Made by a program: the position numbers and the translations under genes. A stretch of 64,000 nt of DNA from Galaxea fascicularis (taxonomy: Eukaryota; Cnidaria; Anthozoa; Scleractinia; Euphylliidae), in the NCBI GenBank assembly GCA_948470475.1, contig OX419343.1, positions 17,339,647-17,403,646 on the forward strand, in the 5' to 3' direction. This document shows positions 45,151 to 54,828 of the stretch, piece after piece. Below the pieces are notes generated by a model, which saw only the letters and a program-made list of their open reading frames with translations, searched no databases and was not told the DNA's origin. The first letter of the stretch is position 1, and each line of letters starts with the position of its first letter.

Positions 45151-45577
45151 CACGTCGCGAAACTTCAGGGTCTTTTGCAATCCTCCCATCGCCCAAAGAA
45201 CGGGGGGAGGGCGCACGTGCATACGTTTTCCCCCTTTTTGGGGGTTCCGTGGTGGAGGGGGAGGAAGCGACCAGCGACTTCGCGAAACACCAACATGCAT
45301 ACTCTTCCCAAGCAATTTCGAAACCAGATCGATCGCAATAGGAACTCCGATGGAAGCCAACATTCTAAGAAATCCTCCATATCGCGCACTCCCTGCGTGG
45401 ACCATTCCTTTGCCGACAAGCATTCTCTCAATCATGTTCTTTTGCGGTGCGGTCAACATCTGAGCGAGCCGGTAAAGCTGTATCTCTCGAGGGCCAATAT
45501 TGCTCCGGAAAACCTTTTTCAGAAGCTTTTCAGTGCCGAAACTGAGCCCTGCGGTCCCCAAAGCTTTGGAAGCAGCT
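45150..45577 (-). pseudogene. Polinton hydrophobic core/virion-like protein
   Basis: Residues 53-195 of the 267-residue frame. Features: LGTAGLSFGTEKLLKKVF, IGPREIQLYRLAQMLT, then a GGFLRMLASIGVPIAIDL hydrophobic segment, LVSKLLGKSMHV, and a proline/basic tail with repeated PPPP. The basic-plus-hydrophobic layout recalls adenoviral core peptide pX/mu, and I recall similar proteins in cnidarian Polintons. The assignment is by resemblance only. Here it is fused in frame to a capsid fragment before it and to the protease after it. Confidence 0.5.
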
Positions 45578-46620
45578 TTGGCTGCTCTGAGGTCGAAGTA
45601 AATGACAGGGTACATGATCGAGTAGTTGGAAACATTCAGCTGGTTGCGTCGGATCCGAATTCGGTCATCCCCCTCATAATCCAGTTCGGGGAAATAACTA
45701 CCACCATATTTGTCGCTATGATTCCTTGACACCGGCTAACTTTTAATCGCGTTTATTCACCAACTGATTCACATCCAGCTCGTCAACTACATTCGCCATT
45801 TTCTCTGCCCTCGTGCTCACTCGACCGGTTCAAACCGGTTTCTATTACGTCACGTTTCGCGTCACGCAAATATCACATTTTTCGTTCCGACATATTGAAG
45901 GCAGCACTTGGACAGTATAGTTCTTGGAGGATCCGCGTCGTAAAGATTGCAGGTGTCGAATTTGTAAGGGTTGTTTGACAGAGAGAGGCGTCTTTCCGTG
46001 CGTCTTTTCTTTTCTTTTCGTTGAAACAAAACGAAAACGTGCTTGGTGTCTTTCACGCCAGGGGTGATTTGCCATTGCCCCCCCACCCCCACCCCCCCCC
46101 ACACACACACACACACACACCTCTTCAGCTGCTGCTGGGTGCCAGCGTTTCTTTCAAGTAACGCCGTTTCGTCAGTTTGAGGAATTGTTCGTTGACCGCC
46201 TTTTGCCCCTCAGGAGTCAGCATCAGCTCTGGAACCCATAATTGTATCGTGGTGACAACAATTCGCGGCCGGTTGAAGTCGTTTTTGGAAGATGATTTCG
46301 CTGTCGTCCTCCAGCACAATGTCGAAAAGTTGCTGCATTGGGGGCAAAAGCCTGTCCAAAAGCTCCTCGAAGAAAGAATAGTGGTTGAGGGGAATGACGG
46401 TTTTCACCTTCGTTCCATTGGCTCCGTGTGAAAGAAGTCCGCCCGTTCTGTGGAGCATTGATCGGTGTGTTGAGATAGAACCGCTCGTAATCGACCCTCT
46501 CGAGATAGAGCGGTGACCGAAACATTTCCGTACATCCAGAAAAAAATTCGGAGCTGGTTGGCCAGAATTCGGCTCAACTTCAACATCGCGTCAGACGGAG
46601 AGCTTCGCCCACCTCTCCCC
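45577..46620 (-). pseudogene. Polinton capsid-like (probable jelly-roll) protein, fragmented
   Basis: Pieces in three minus frames read in order. LNHYSFFEELLDRLLPPMQQLFDI lies near 46340-46420 (given as LNHYSFFEELLDRLLPPM then QQLFDI). IVVTTIQLWVPELMLTPEGQ and YLKETL lie near 46145-46260, ITPGVKDTKHVFVLFQ near 46030-46080, and YFPELDYEGDDRIRI with PVIYFDLRAAK at 45577-45700. The alternation of short beta-like strands is compatible with a jelly-roll capsid protein, probably the major one. Frameshifts and a G-rich microsatellite (46081-46120) break it. Whether it is the major or minor capsid protein I cannot decide. Confidence 0.5.
46081..46122. repeat. C-run and CA microsatellite
   Basis: Runs of C interrupted by A, followed by about eleven CA units, inside the capsid-like pseudogene. 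Confidence 0.85.
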
Positions 46621-46629
46621 TGGCTCCTT

Positions 46630-46881
46630 GCTCGAAGCAACTGTTGAATCTTCTTTCCCCCTTTTTCGACTGCTTGTGTCGCGACTTTTTCAGCCACCCG
46701 TGCCGAAGCCTTTTCGACAGCTTTTTTTCAAGACTGAGTCGCGGTCCGAGCAAACGTTTTTCCGATAGCCATGAGCGTGTCGCGGACCACGCCCGAACCT
46801 TTGTGCTTGAAGCGATAGCGCCCTGCGCGCTCGTCGAAAAACTTCATCCACTCGCTCGCGTGATTCATCATTCATTCTAGC
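46630..46881 (-). pseudogene. Polinton small basic protein
   Basis: The minus frame begins at the Met near 46879 with MNDESRERVDE. After a shift it reads FFDERAGRYRFKHKGSGVV, RDTLMAIGKTFARTATQS and a stop at 46728-46730, then KKAVEKASARVAEKVATQ and AVEKGGKKIQQLL. Lysine/arginine-rich and helical, like a DNA-condensing or scaffolding virion protein. I do not know its family name. It lies just before the capsid-like gene on the same strand. Confidence 0.4.
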
Positions 46882-46891
46882 TGGGTCTCTT

Positions 46892-47547
46892 TTGTTCTTG
46901 GATCCGGCCACAAGGCGCAAAACGATAAGAATTACACCGCACATCAGCCAAACAACCCCGAAAACGGTTACCATCCCCGTTACCACCACCGACGCGGATT
47001 TCGTGCTGACAAGCATCCAGCAAACCGTCACACTTAGCCCAGACAGACTTTTTGATACCTACAACGATCTTAATTTCACTTTAGATAACACTGTAACCGA
47101 AGTCGAGTTTTTCATGCAGTTGCTTCACCGCAGTCAATCAGCGTATATCGGAGTGGGTTTTGTTGTATGAGGAAATTCCCCCCCTTAAGTATACGACGTT
47201 GGCGTCGCGGAACGTTTGCCCCCCACACATCGATTCCTTTTTCTGCACCTACACCTGGTGCGACTGGTGCGATAAATGTCGCCTGGTCTGCCCCTGCAGA
47301 ATTCCTGAACCTGAAAAGGCAAAAAACCTCGAGAGGGAAAAAATCCGCGCTGTCATGGTGGCTGCGAACGAAGACGGCACCTCTTACGACACGGTCTTCT
47401 GAAAATTCTTCCCTTCGATATATGACGATGCGGCTGCCTTGGAAGTCACAGCGTCCTCCCCCCTCCAACATCTTCGACTTCAACCACATCGACCCGGATC
47501 TTCCGAAGGAAACCCTCGAGATGTTGAAGAGGTTTTCTGCTTTTTAA
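46892..47547 (+). pseudogene. Polinton cysteine-rich protein, + strand, three frames
   Basis: The frame 46892-47170 (FVLTSIQQTVTLSPDRLFD, FFMQLLHRSQSAYIGVGFVV) is continued in a second frame by FFCTYTWCDWCDKCRLVCPC, a cluster of six Cys that could hold metal. RIPEPEKAK, IRAVMVAANEDGTSYDTVF and KFFPSIYDDAAALEV follow. A third frame ends FNHIDPDLPKETLEMLKRF, stop near 47547. These read as one decayed protein transcribed away from the basic protein at 46881. No known domain recognised. Confidence 0.4.
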
Positions 47548-47561
47548 TACAAGAAGCATAG

Positions 47562-47912
47562 GTGTTACGCCGAGCTGTTCCGCAGCTTCAAGTGGAAGAA
47601 TCTGGTTTGAAACCTCGCGGCTGCAAGTTGATCGTCACTTCGGTGGTCGCCGGAGGAATCACCTTGAACCCCGCTGTTCTGGCCGTTTTGAAGGGAGTCG
47701 GTTTGGCTGTCAAAGGGGTCGCCAGCTTCAAAAAATACGACAAAAAAGCGGAGTGTGCTGATTTCGCTCGGATCCAGTACAAGAAAATCCTGGACGAGAT
47801 CCGGTTCTTTCTCAGGGGCGAACCTTTCGACGAGAAAACCTTTCTCGACAAGCTGAAAATGATTGACAACTTCGTCAGCGACCACTGCATGGAGATTCCT
47901 GACGCGATTTAG
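47562..47912 (+). pseudogene. Polinton small membrane-like protein, + strand
   Basis: Open for 116 codons without an ATG near its head; the start codon is not identifiable. A hydrophobic segment (LIVTSVVAGGITLNPAVLAV and GVGLAVKG) is followed by an amphipathic, charged helix region: KYDKKAECADFARIQYKKIL, EIRFFLRGEPFDEKTFLDKL and MIDNFVSDHC. Only this frame is free of stops over the stretch. I recall comparable proteins in cnidarian Polintons but cannot name a function. It could be a virion or membrane-active accessory protein. Confidence 0.45.
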
Positions 47913-48173
47913 CAGAAATTAATATCGCGGAAAGTTCGCCACCACCAAAAAAAAAATCGCGCCCGCTTTGAGCCTTGCGTTTCGGCGAAATTCCCAGAAA
48001 TCGGGTGAAAGCTGCTGAAGAAACGCTTTCTTCTGCGGCCAAGCGCTTTTTGGAACAGTTTCAAAGTAATTATACAGAAAACAAACATAGTTGACCAATT
48101 TGCCGCTGAAAATCCCAAATTCTCGGATTAGGTTCGCCAAGAAAATCACTCGCGACGGCACCCACTATTATAT

Positions 48174-48700
48174 ATGGAAACTCAAATTTCAAAAGGGCAG
48201 CGCCTCCCGAAAGTTTATTACAGCCCGCGCGGTTACTGGGAAGGTCACGCCGCCGTCAAGAAATTAGCCGCGGCGGCAAAGGTTCCGGCAAGCACCGCAA
48301 AAGAGTAGTTGACGAGACAGGCGCTTTGGCAATTTTTTTGCCCGCACCGCGGCGTATTCCCTGCCCGAAATTCGACGTGCCTGTGCCCAACGCGGTGCAC
48401 CAAGTTGATCTGCTCTTCATGCCCCATGAGCGAGTCGGGCGGAAGGTTTTCAAATACGCGCTGACTGTTGTCGACATCGCCAGCCGTTTCAAAGAAGCTG
48501 AACCCGTGGGCTCCAAAAATTCGGAAGATGTTGCGCAAGCTTTTGGACGAATTTAGGCGAGAGGTCCTTTGAAATAGCCGAAAGTGCTGCACGTCGATCC
48601 TGGCCGAGAGATCATGGGCGCTGTTACGCGAGCGATGGAAAGTCACGGAACAAACATCCGTCGAGGAATTCCTGAAGTTCACCGCGACCAAGCGATTGTC
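48174..48700 (+). pseudogene. Polinton retroviral-like integrase (RVE), truncated
   Basis: ATG 48174 starts METQISKGQ, then KVYYSPRGYWEGHAAVKKLA, a Polinton integrase N-terminus. A stop at 48306-48308 and a frameshift in a T-run near 48331 precede the core frame 48326-48556. That frame reads PKFDVPVPNAVHQVDLLFMP (first Asp), KYALTVVDIASRFKEAEPV. After another shift, LHVDPGREIMGA (second Asp) and HRDQAIV follow. The third catalytic acid, expected right after QAIV, is lost: the sequence passes there into reversed PolB. The enzyme would insert the element and make 6-bp duplications. Confidence 0.8.
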
Positions 48701-48879
48701 GCCTCGAGTTCGGCCGGTGTGCTGCAAGTAGTCGTGCATGCTTTGAGGCACAGCTTCGAGCGGTACCTCTTTGTTGATTAAGAACGGGCACATTTCCTCG
48801 AACTTGTGCCAAAGGTTTCCAGAAATCTCGATGTCAAACTCAGCAAAGCCGAACCAATCATTCGAAGATGAAGAAGATG

Positions 48880-48919
<40 letters not shown>

Positions 48920-51900
48920 CAGACTGAATTGCGTTACAAATACTTAAAACTAAGATTAAATAAATTCCAAAATTATAAATACTAATTGAAATTATAACAA
49001 GAAACATATTTATAAGCATGCGAAAAACTCTCTATATATAACTAGGTACAAACTAGTCCAACAAATTATGTACACATACTTGGAATAAAAGTGTTCTTAA
49101 AACGATTTGTATGTGTGCGGGGCATGGCATAAGCCCTGGACTGTCTTAGGTTATGTCTATGTTCTCTCTTAAGAGGTAAGACAGGCACAAGTTTGTGATC
49201 CGGGCATGACGTGATAGACTCGAAAAGCTTACTACACAGAGCCACGCGTCTGGCGTGCAAGGTTACTAAATCGAACCTGACCAAACATTCTGAATACGAT
49301 GCATAAGGACAAATGATGGAGAGCGCTCTCTTTTGCACTCGTTCGATGTCGTCACTAAGATACTGGGGAAGCGCATGATGAAAAACTGGCGCACAGTACT
49401 CTAAAACAGGTCTTATCACGGTGCAGTAAAAATTTACAATGTCGCTCAGTGGAACGTTGGCGCGCTTTAGGAGAACAATAAAATAAAGGCGCTTGTTCGC
49501 TTTCTTAATGCACTCTGAGATGTGTTCGTTCCATTTTAAATCTGAGCTAATAGTGACTCCTAAGATTTTTACACTGTTTGATACTGATAGTTCCTTGCCA
49601 TTTATCACAATTGGTGGAAAATTGTGAGTGTTCCTTTTAAAGTCAATGCGCATCTCCTTGCATTTGTCAGCGTTCAGTTCCATCCTATTTTCGATCGACC
49701 ACGCCTCAACAGCGGAAACTGCGCTTTGTACATCACTAGTCGAACCTCGCGGTATCGTTTGGGCGATAGTCGTGTCGTCTACATACTTCCAAGTGAGCGC
49801 GTCGACCTCAAGACCCTTTGCTTGAAAGCTGGTGCCTCTTCTGCAGGGTTTCGAAGTGAACAACCTGCCCCTTTCCGCAAGGCATGTCCTGAAGCACGGT
49901 TGATAGATACAACGCATTGGCGTCGTACCCAAGGATTTTTCCGCAGACAGGCGCATTGTTGCCCAACCGGTGGCTCCGGATTCTGGTCGCTCCCGCTTCG
50001 TGATAGCATGTGAAAACCAATCTTGGCCCTCCGACTACCGCGCCCTTCAGCATCTGGTACTCTTCCTCGCAAGGGCTCCAGAAATTTGCACCTCCTTCGA
50101 TTGGACCCCGAGGGGGGAATGCATTGGGACGCGGGGGACGCTGACGGCGTCTTTTAGAATATCGATGCCTTTCTCGGTGTAAAAGTGTCGCATTTTTTGC
50201 AACGCTTCTAACCCTGGAGCCTCGTCCAGATTGTTGTAATGGCGCAGCCAGTCAGCGAAAGTCTGCACTCCCTTGTCTCGGAACAAGCGTTTGCACTGCC
50301 TCCATTCCGAAAGCGACAGCGTGAACGTCTTTTTCAAACGTGAATACCACGCTGGGTAGTCTTGCAGCCCCGGAGAGTCGAGCTTGTCGGGGCAATCGAA
50401 CCACTCGTACAGAAACCACGATTTTTCGGCTGAACAACCGTACCCCTTCATCCACTTCTCGTAACTGATGCCCGGACCAAGATAGTTGATGACGTCAAGG
50501 AAGCGGAAGTTCGGTGTGTTCATCAACATTATTTTGTTTGCTTTCTTGACAACTTTAATAGTTTCGGTGGTTCCGACGATTCGCTCCACGAAATGTTCTT
50601 TTATGAGGTTGAGATCGTAACTGCTGGAGTTGAACCCGAGGACCGGCACCTGGTTGCACCATTCGTCAATTCTTTCTTTGCTAGAGGCGGGGACAGCCCA
50701 GAAATCTTCGGGAATGAACTCCGCCCGTACTTTTTTCCGGATCTCTTCCGCCCGCCGCTCCAGCTCTTCCACGAACTTGCGGCAAAGCTCTCTCGGGTCT
50801 CTTTCGCAAATGTGCGCAGGGTTTGGATCGAGAGTGTCGCCGATCGACACTGAGATCGGAAAATGAGCGCTCTCGAACGTGAGGGCGGATGTTGGTGCTT
50901 TCCGACTATTTTTGTCCCCAAACGCTTCGAAGTCAAAGAGGATCGCGTGGGGATAGGATTTCAGGAAAGTTTTCGGTTTTTGGCGGCGCTCTCTGAAAGT
51001 GCACTCCCACTTTTCGACCACTCGGAACCTTGCGCTGCGGAGTTTGTCGGTTCTCACTCTTGTGGCTTGGAAAAGCTGTTCTGCCGTTTTGCTGTAGACA
51101 AGCTTTTGATCGCGGTCCGGGTAACATCTCCAGTACCCGTGGAAGAGGCAGCCATGGAATTGGAAAACTGCTTTGCTGGCGGTGTGGAACCCGTCCACCG
51201 CGGCGCCCTCAACCCATCTTTCTCCTCCGTGACCACTACCCGCGTGATAATCCCTCGGCGACGTGCTTCACTTTCGATCCAGATGGAAGCTGCGACCCCG
51301 ATAGTTTTGTCAGGAAAGAAGGCTTGCTCGAAAGCTGTTTTTGGGATTTCCTTTTGAGCAAGTCAGGTTGATGATTCGCTTTTGTGAAACGGGCGGGACA
51401 ATGTGGACAAGCGTAAATTCTTGCCAACCATTCGATGTCTTTGATGAGAAACGCGTGCCCTTCGAAAACACCAATTGTCAGCACATTTCGTATCTTGGCT
51501 GGAGAGTTTCGTCGGAGGTGCCAAACCACGTCTCCCGCTTCACCCTTTTCCGGCTTGTAAACTCGGGTCCCGAGCCATTCCTCAAGGGCTTTTCCTTGGT
51601 TAAGGTGCTGCTCTACCTTGTCCAGTTCGTCAAGAGATGTTTTGCGGCAATCGTTGACAGGAACATTGAAGAAGCTTCGTGCAAACTGTCGAGCTGCTGC
51701 TGACGAGCAATCTGGCCGCACCCCTCGGTGCACCGCGATGCATCTCCACAAACAGAGGTTGTCGTTGAAAGTGTCAAGCGCCATCATCGAACGCCCGTGG
51801 GCAAGGTTGCGCTACCAATCTGGCAGCGGTTGGCGGTCAAGCACCGCTTTCACATCAAGGTTGAAGAAATGTTTGAATTTCTATTTCGTGCTCGGTCTTC

Positions 51901-52695
51901 TTGCTTTTTCAACCAGTTTCCCGCTTCCTGAATATTGTTGAACCACGGGGAACCCTCATTAGTGTAATGAACGATAACATCCCCGTTATCGATATTTTCC
52001 AGCTGAAAGCTGTAAACGTGTCGAAGGTAAAAGGATGTGTTCATTTCATTTTGGATTTTGTTCATCATTTTTTTTGGTGTTGTCTTTACCCAAATCCTGG
52101 ATTATTCGCCATCGAACAAACCGGCGCCCTCGTCTCGTTTCTACCCTTTCGAAGCTTTGGTCATCCAACAGGGTTCTCAGGTCAGTCGGTGTGGGAACTT
52201 GGTTTCTCAATGGCGGTACAGGGTCGAACTGGCGCAAAACTTCGCGATACCTTTGCCGGCGACGCTTGGAAGGGCTGGGGCGGAAGGATTGTTGTTGCAG
52301 CGGTTCGGGCAGCGTTGTAGGAACGGTTTCGTTAAGCAAGGCGCCTCCAAAATTGAGACCCCATTGCTCTTCAGACTCCCATTCTTTCAAGAGCCCTTCC
52401 AAATATGGATTTGCAGCTGCCAAAAGTTCCTCATCCATGAGAATACATTTGGACACCATATCAATTTCGGAAAAATTTTCGGGCGCTGCCATATTCGGGC
52501 ATTGCGGGCGATGGGGCGCGATTCTCGGGCGCTTGGGGGCAGTGTGCGGCGCTGGTTGTGCCGGCTATGCTTGGGCGTCTTTTCTTGCGCACTGTGCGAC
52601 AATTTTTTCCCCAGCAAAATCAGATACTCGGAGCTTTGTTTTGAAATGTATCTGGTTTTGCTTTTCCCGCATTGCGCGCAGCGCGATCTGACCAT
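48690..52695 (-). pseudogene. Protein-primed DNA polymerase B (Polinton PolB), broken
   Basis: It starts MVRSRCAQCGKSKTRYI at 52695 (zinc-ribbon-like Cys pair). The conserved N-terminal part (ESEEQWGLNFGGALL, PVPTPTDLRTLLDD, NEMNTSFYLRHVYSF, DTFNDNLCLWRCIAVH, HAFLIKDIEWLARIYACPHC) covers 51236-52492. FQFHGCLFHGYWRCYP leads to the exonuclease domain at 50047-51198 with FDFEAF (Exo I), LGFNSSSYDLNLIK (Exo II) and FRFLDVINYLGPGISYEKW. YDANALYLSTVLQDMP at about 49870-49930 opens the palm. A LINE interrupts it at 48867-49849. It resumes WFGFAEFDIEISGN..CPFLINKEVP and stops at 48690, so the YxDTDS catalytic site is absent. Several frameshifts. Confidence 0.85.
48867..49849 (-). mobile_element. 5'-truncated CR1/L2-like LINE inserted in PolB
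   Basis: A single open frame (residues to 49079 or so) from the RT catalytic box WKYVDDTT onwards contains WSIENRMELNADKCKEMRI, VKILGVTISSDLKWNEHI, VIRPVLEYCAPVFHHALP and YLSDDIERVQKRALSIICP. These are all typical of CR1/L2/Jockey-like RT C-termini. The 3' end is an AT-rich tail ending in a (CTATC)/(ATCTTC) microsatellite at 48867-48895, as in L2/CR1. TTCGAA occurs at 48861-48866 and 49850-49855, a candidate short target duplication. The frame is intact over about 250 codons, so this is a fairly young insertion. Confidence 0.8.
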
Positions 52696-52762
52696 GGTCC
52701 GCCCGTCTTTCGCTTTGTCAATAAGATACGCGGATCCTGGTTGTTACTCAGTGACCACCAGA

Positions 52763-52961
52763 TCAAAAAACAGTAAGTTGTGGACATTGTCTGCCGAGAT
52801 GCCCGGGGCTCCCTTCCTTCAATTAGCCCTGCGCTGCTGGTTGTTTTGAAGTGCCTCTGCCTGTGAGTAGTAGATGAAGGGTTCGACAAATCACCACCTG
52901 CAAGGGGTAGCCTCGAATGACCAAAATAAAGCTACCAGCAATGGTTTTTTCATCCACTACT
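52763..52961 (-). repeat. Polinton right terminal inverted repeat
   Basis: 199 bp, inverted copy of the inner left repeat plus the outer AGTAGTGGATGAA tip. It has only one copy of the GGGGTAGCCTCGAAT segment, so it lacks the long hairpin of the left end; a short tip hairpin (AGTAGTAGATGAA / TTCATCCACTACT) remains. Confidence 0.85.
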
Positions 52962-52967
52962 GAATAA

Positions 52968-54828
52968 AAGTTATTACAGGTAGGCCGTAGCCTGAGACTT
53001 TTTTCATGAACGAACTAGGCGCGATCTGCTATCACAGAAGGCTAGAGCCACTAAGGGTGGTCTAGGGACATCTTTTCTCACGCTAGCTACGGCCGTGACA
53101 GGTCGGTTAAATCAGAATTGGAAAACCACAACGGTCAGAGAAAGGACAACCTATATCAGTGACATCTCAGTGCAGAAGCATTCCGTCATTCACTCTTTTT
53201 GCTGATACAAATTTGCTTTTCAGGTACAATGATTTCGAATTTTTATGTAACTATTTTTCCTTTAATACTTCATTACAACTGTATTTCAAAAATTACGACG
53301 TCATTATGAACGAACTGTGTAACACGCGACTAGATAGGCAGGACAAGTGATAGATACTTCTCGTTGAAATACTGGGTGGCACATAAACAGAACAACTTAT
53401 CAAGTGCTTTGGTGAATTTGAAATAATCCATAGAGTATTAAAAGTATATCTAAATTTATGTGCGAAGTCAACCGCAATGCGAATAATTAGATACGTACAA
53501 TGCATTTGTAGCTATCCATAAACCATTATAACTGAACACTTCTTCCAAAAGCTCAGATGAGCTTCCTAAATCTCAGGCTGGTCATTGTATGAATCTAATT
53601 GTAGCTAATGCTGGGTTTGAAACGTGACTCAAGGCCTGTTTGTGGAAAAAACAAAATTCTTCGGGGAATCTGGATATTTTGCCGGGAATGGAGACACTTT
53701 TTTTTTCTGTGAAATATTGCAAAGTTCGGGGATATTGCCGGTAAAAAGCGGGACATTCAGTTGACAAAATTTGCAGTCCAATCGGTTAAAACATTGGGAG
53801 GATCTTCCAAATTTCCGGGACTAGTGATACACATAGTGATACTCAAACAACGTTTGTTAGAGTTGTTACCCCCCGTAGGATGTGTTAATTTAGCGATAAG
53901 CTCGCTGAGGTTGCCAACCCTACGGTTACGGCAGCGAAGACGTCGCTTCTAACTATAACTTTGCGGTATCGGAAGATATTTTGCGATTATTCCATCTCGT
54001 TCATGATCAAGTTGTACAATGCGGACGAAGCATCTCACAACTGGATTGGTACGAACTGTTTTGAAGAAAGATTCACTGCTGTGTGCTCACGTTGTCGCCA
54101 AAACCTTAAATTTGGTCAGTTCACGTAGTTGTTTTGCAGGGTATGGCAAAGAAATGTACTAAATGGATCCCGCACGTGCGGCACGATGTTTTTCGTCATT
54201 AACCTCATTGTTTTGTGGCGTTATCTTTGTCGTAGACGTGGTCGTTGCTTAAACTCCCTAATATCCGTATGGGAAATGTGTAAAAAATACAAGGCTAATT
54301 CTAGCACGTTTTCTCAGTTGTAATTACCGCTTTTTCAGCGTGTTAAGCTCAGCTCTAGTGTAGACTTCACGATTCGAAGTTAACTTTATCCTCCCATCGG
54401 GCTGTATCTCTACCCGCACTACTCTGGTGCGTGGGCCAACCAAAGTGGGTTAAGGACTGGGATTAGGTCGCGTACGTTGTTTTAAAGGACTGGCGCGAGT
54501 TTTATTTGCACAAACCATTTTCCCATTTTCAGTGAGGGAAAATTCTTCGAATCATGGAGAAATTGTCTTGTAACCACGAATTTTTCAGATGTAATGACCT
54601 TTTACCAGTCGAAACTGCTAGTACATTGTTTTTCCTCTGGAGATCACTGATGTTTCCTCATAAAGCTGATAAATGGGAACCGAAGAGCCGTAAAAGAAAG
54701 CTTCCATTGTTCCCAGGGACATATCTCTCCCCCCGGCTACTCCCATTCGGCGCCAGGCGAAGCAAGTAAAGTGTTCTTTGCAGGCTTCCAAGGTCGTCCA
54801 CGAGTGTCTGCACTCTGCAGCGACGAAT
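52968..54828. other. Intergenic and DNMT3 upstream region
   Basis: No gene recognised. 52975-53105 has a short inverted pair (GTAGGCCGTAGC / GCTACGGCCGTGAC). The last ~400 bp are richer in CpG, fitting a TATA-less promoter for the DNMT3 gene, but I found no clear core element. Confidence 0.45.

Larger units (their letters stand above)
42144..52961. mobile_element. Endogenous Polinton/Maverick (adintovirus-like), 10.8 kb, degraded
   Basis: The termini read AGTAGTGGATGA (left) and TCATCCACTACT (right), matching the AG...CT ends of Polintons. The flanks are GAGTAA (42138-42143) and GAATAA (52962-52967), a 6-bp target duplication with one mismatch. Inverted repeats extend to about 42428 and from about 52763. 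The interior is visibly more GC-rich than the flanks. It contains remnants of PolB, integrase, adenain-like protease, capsid-like proteins, a parvoviral-type PLA2 protein and unnamed small proteins. No packaging ATPase was found. Every large gene has stops, frameshifts or deletions, so the copy is inert. Known biology: Polintons are virus-like self-synthesising elements related to adintoviruses. Confidence 0.9.

Noticed and set aside
50252..51371. Plus-strand frames across the exonuclease region of PolB
   Set aside because: High-GC antisense shadows; the minus strand carries all the conserved PolB motifs.
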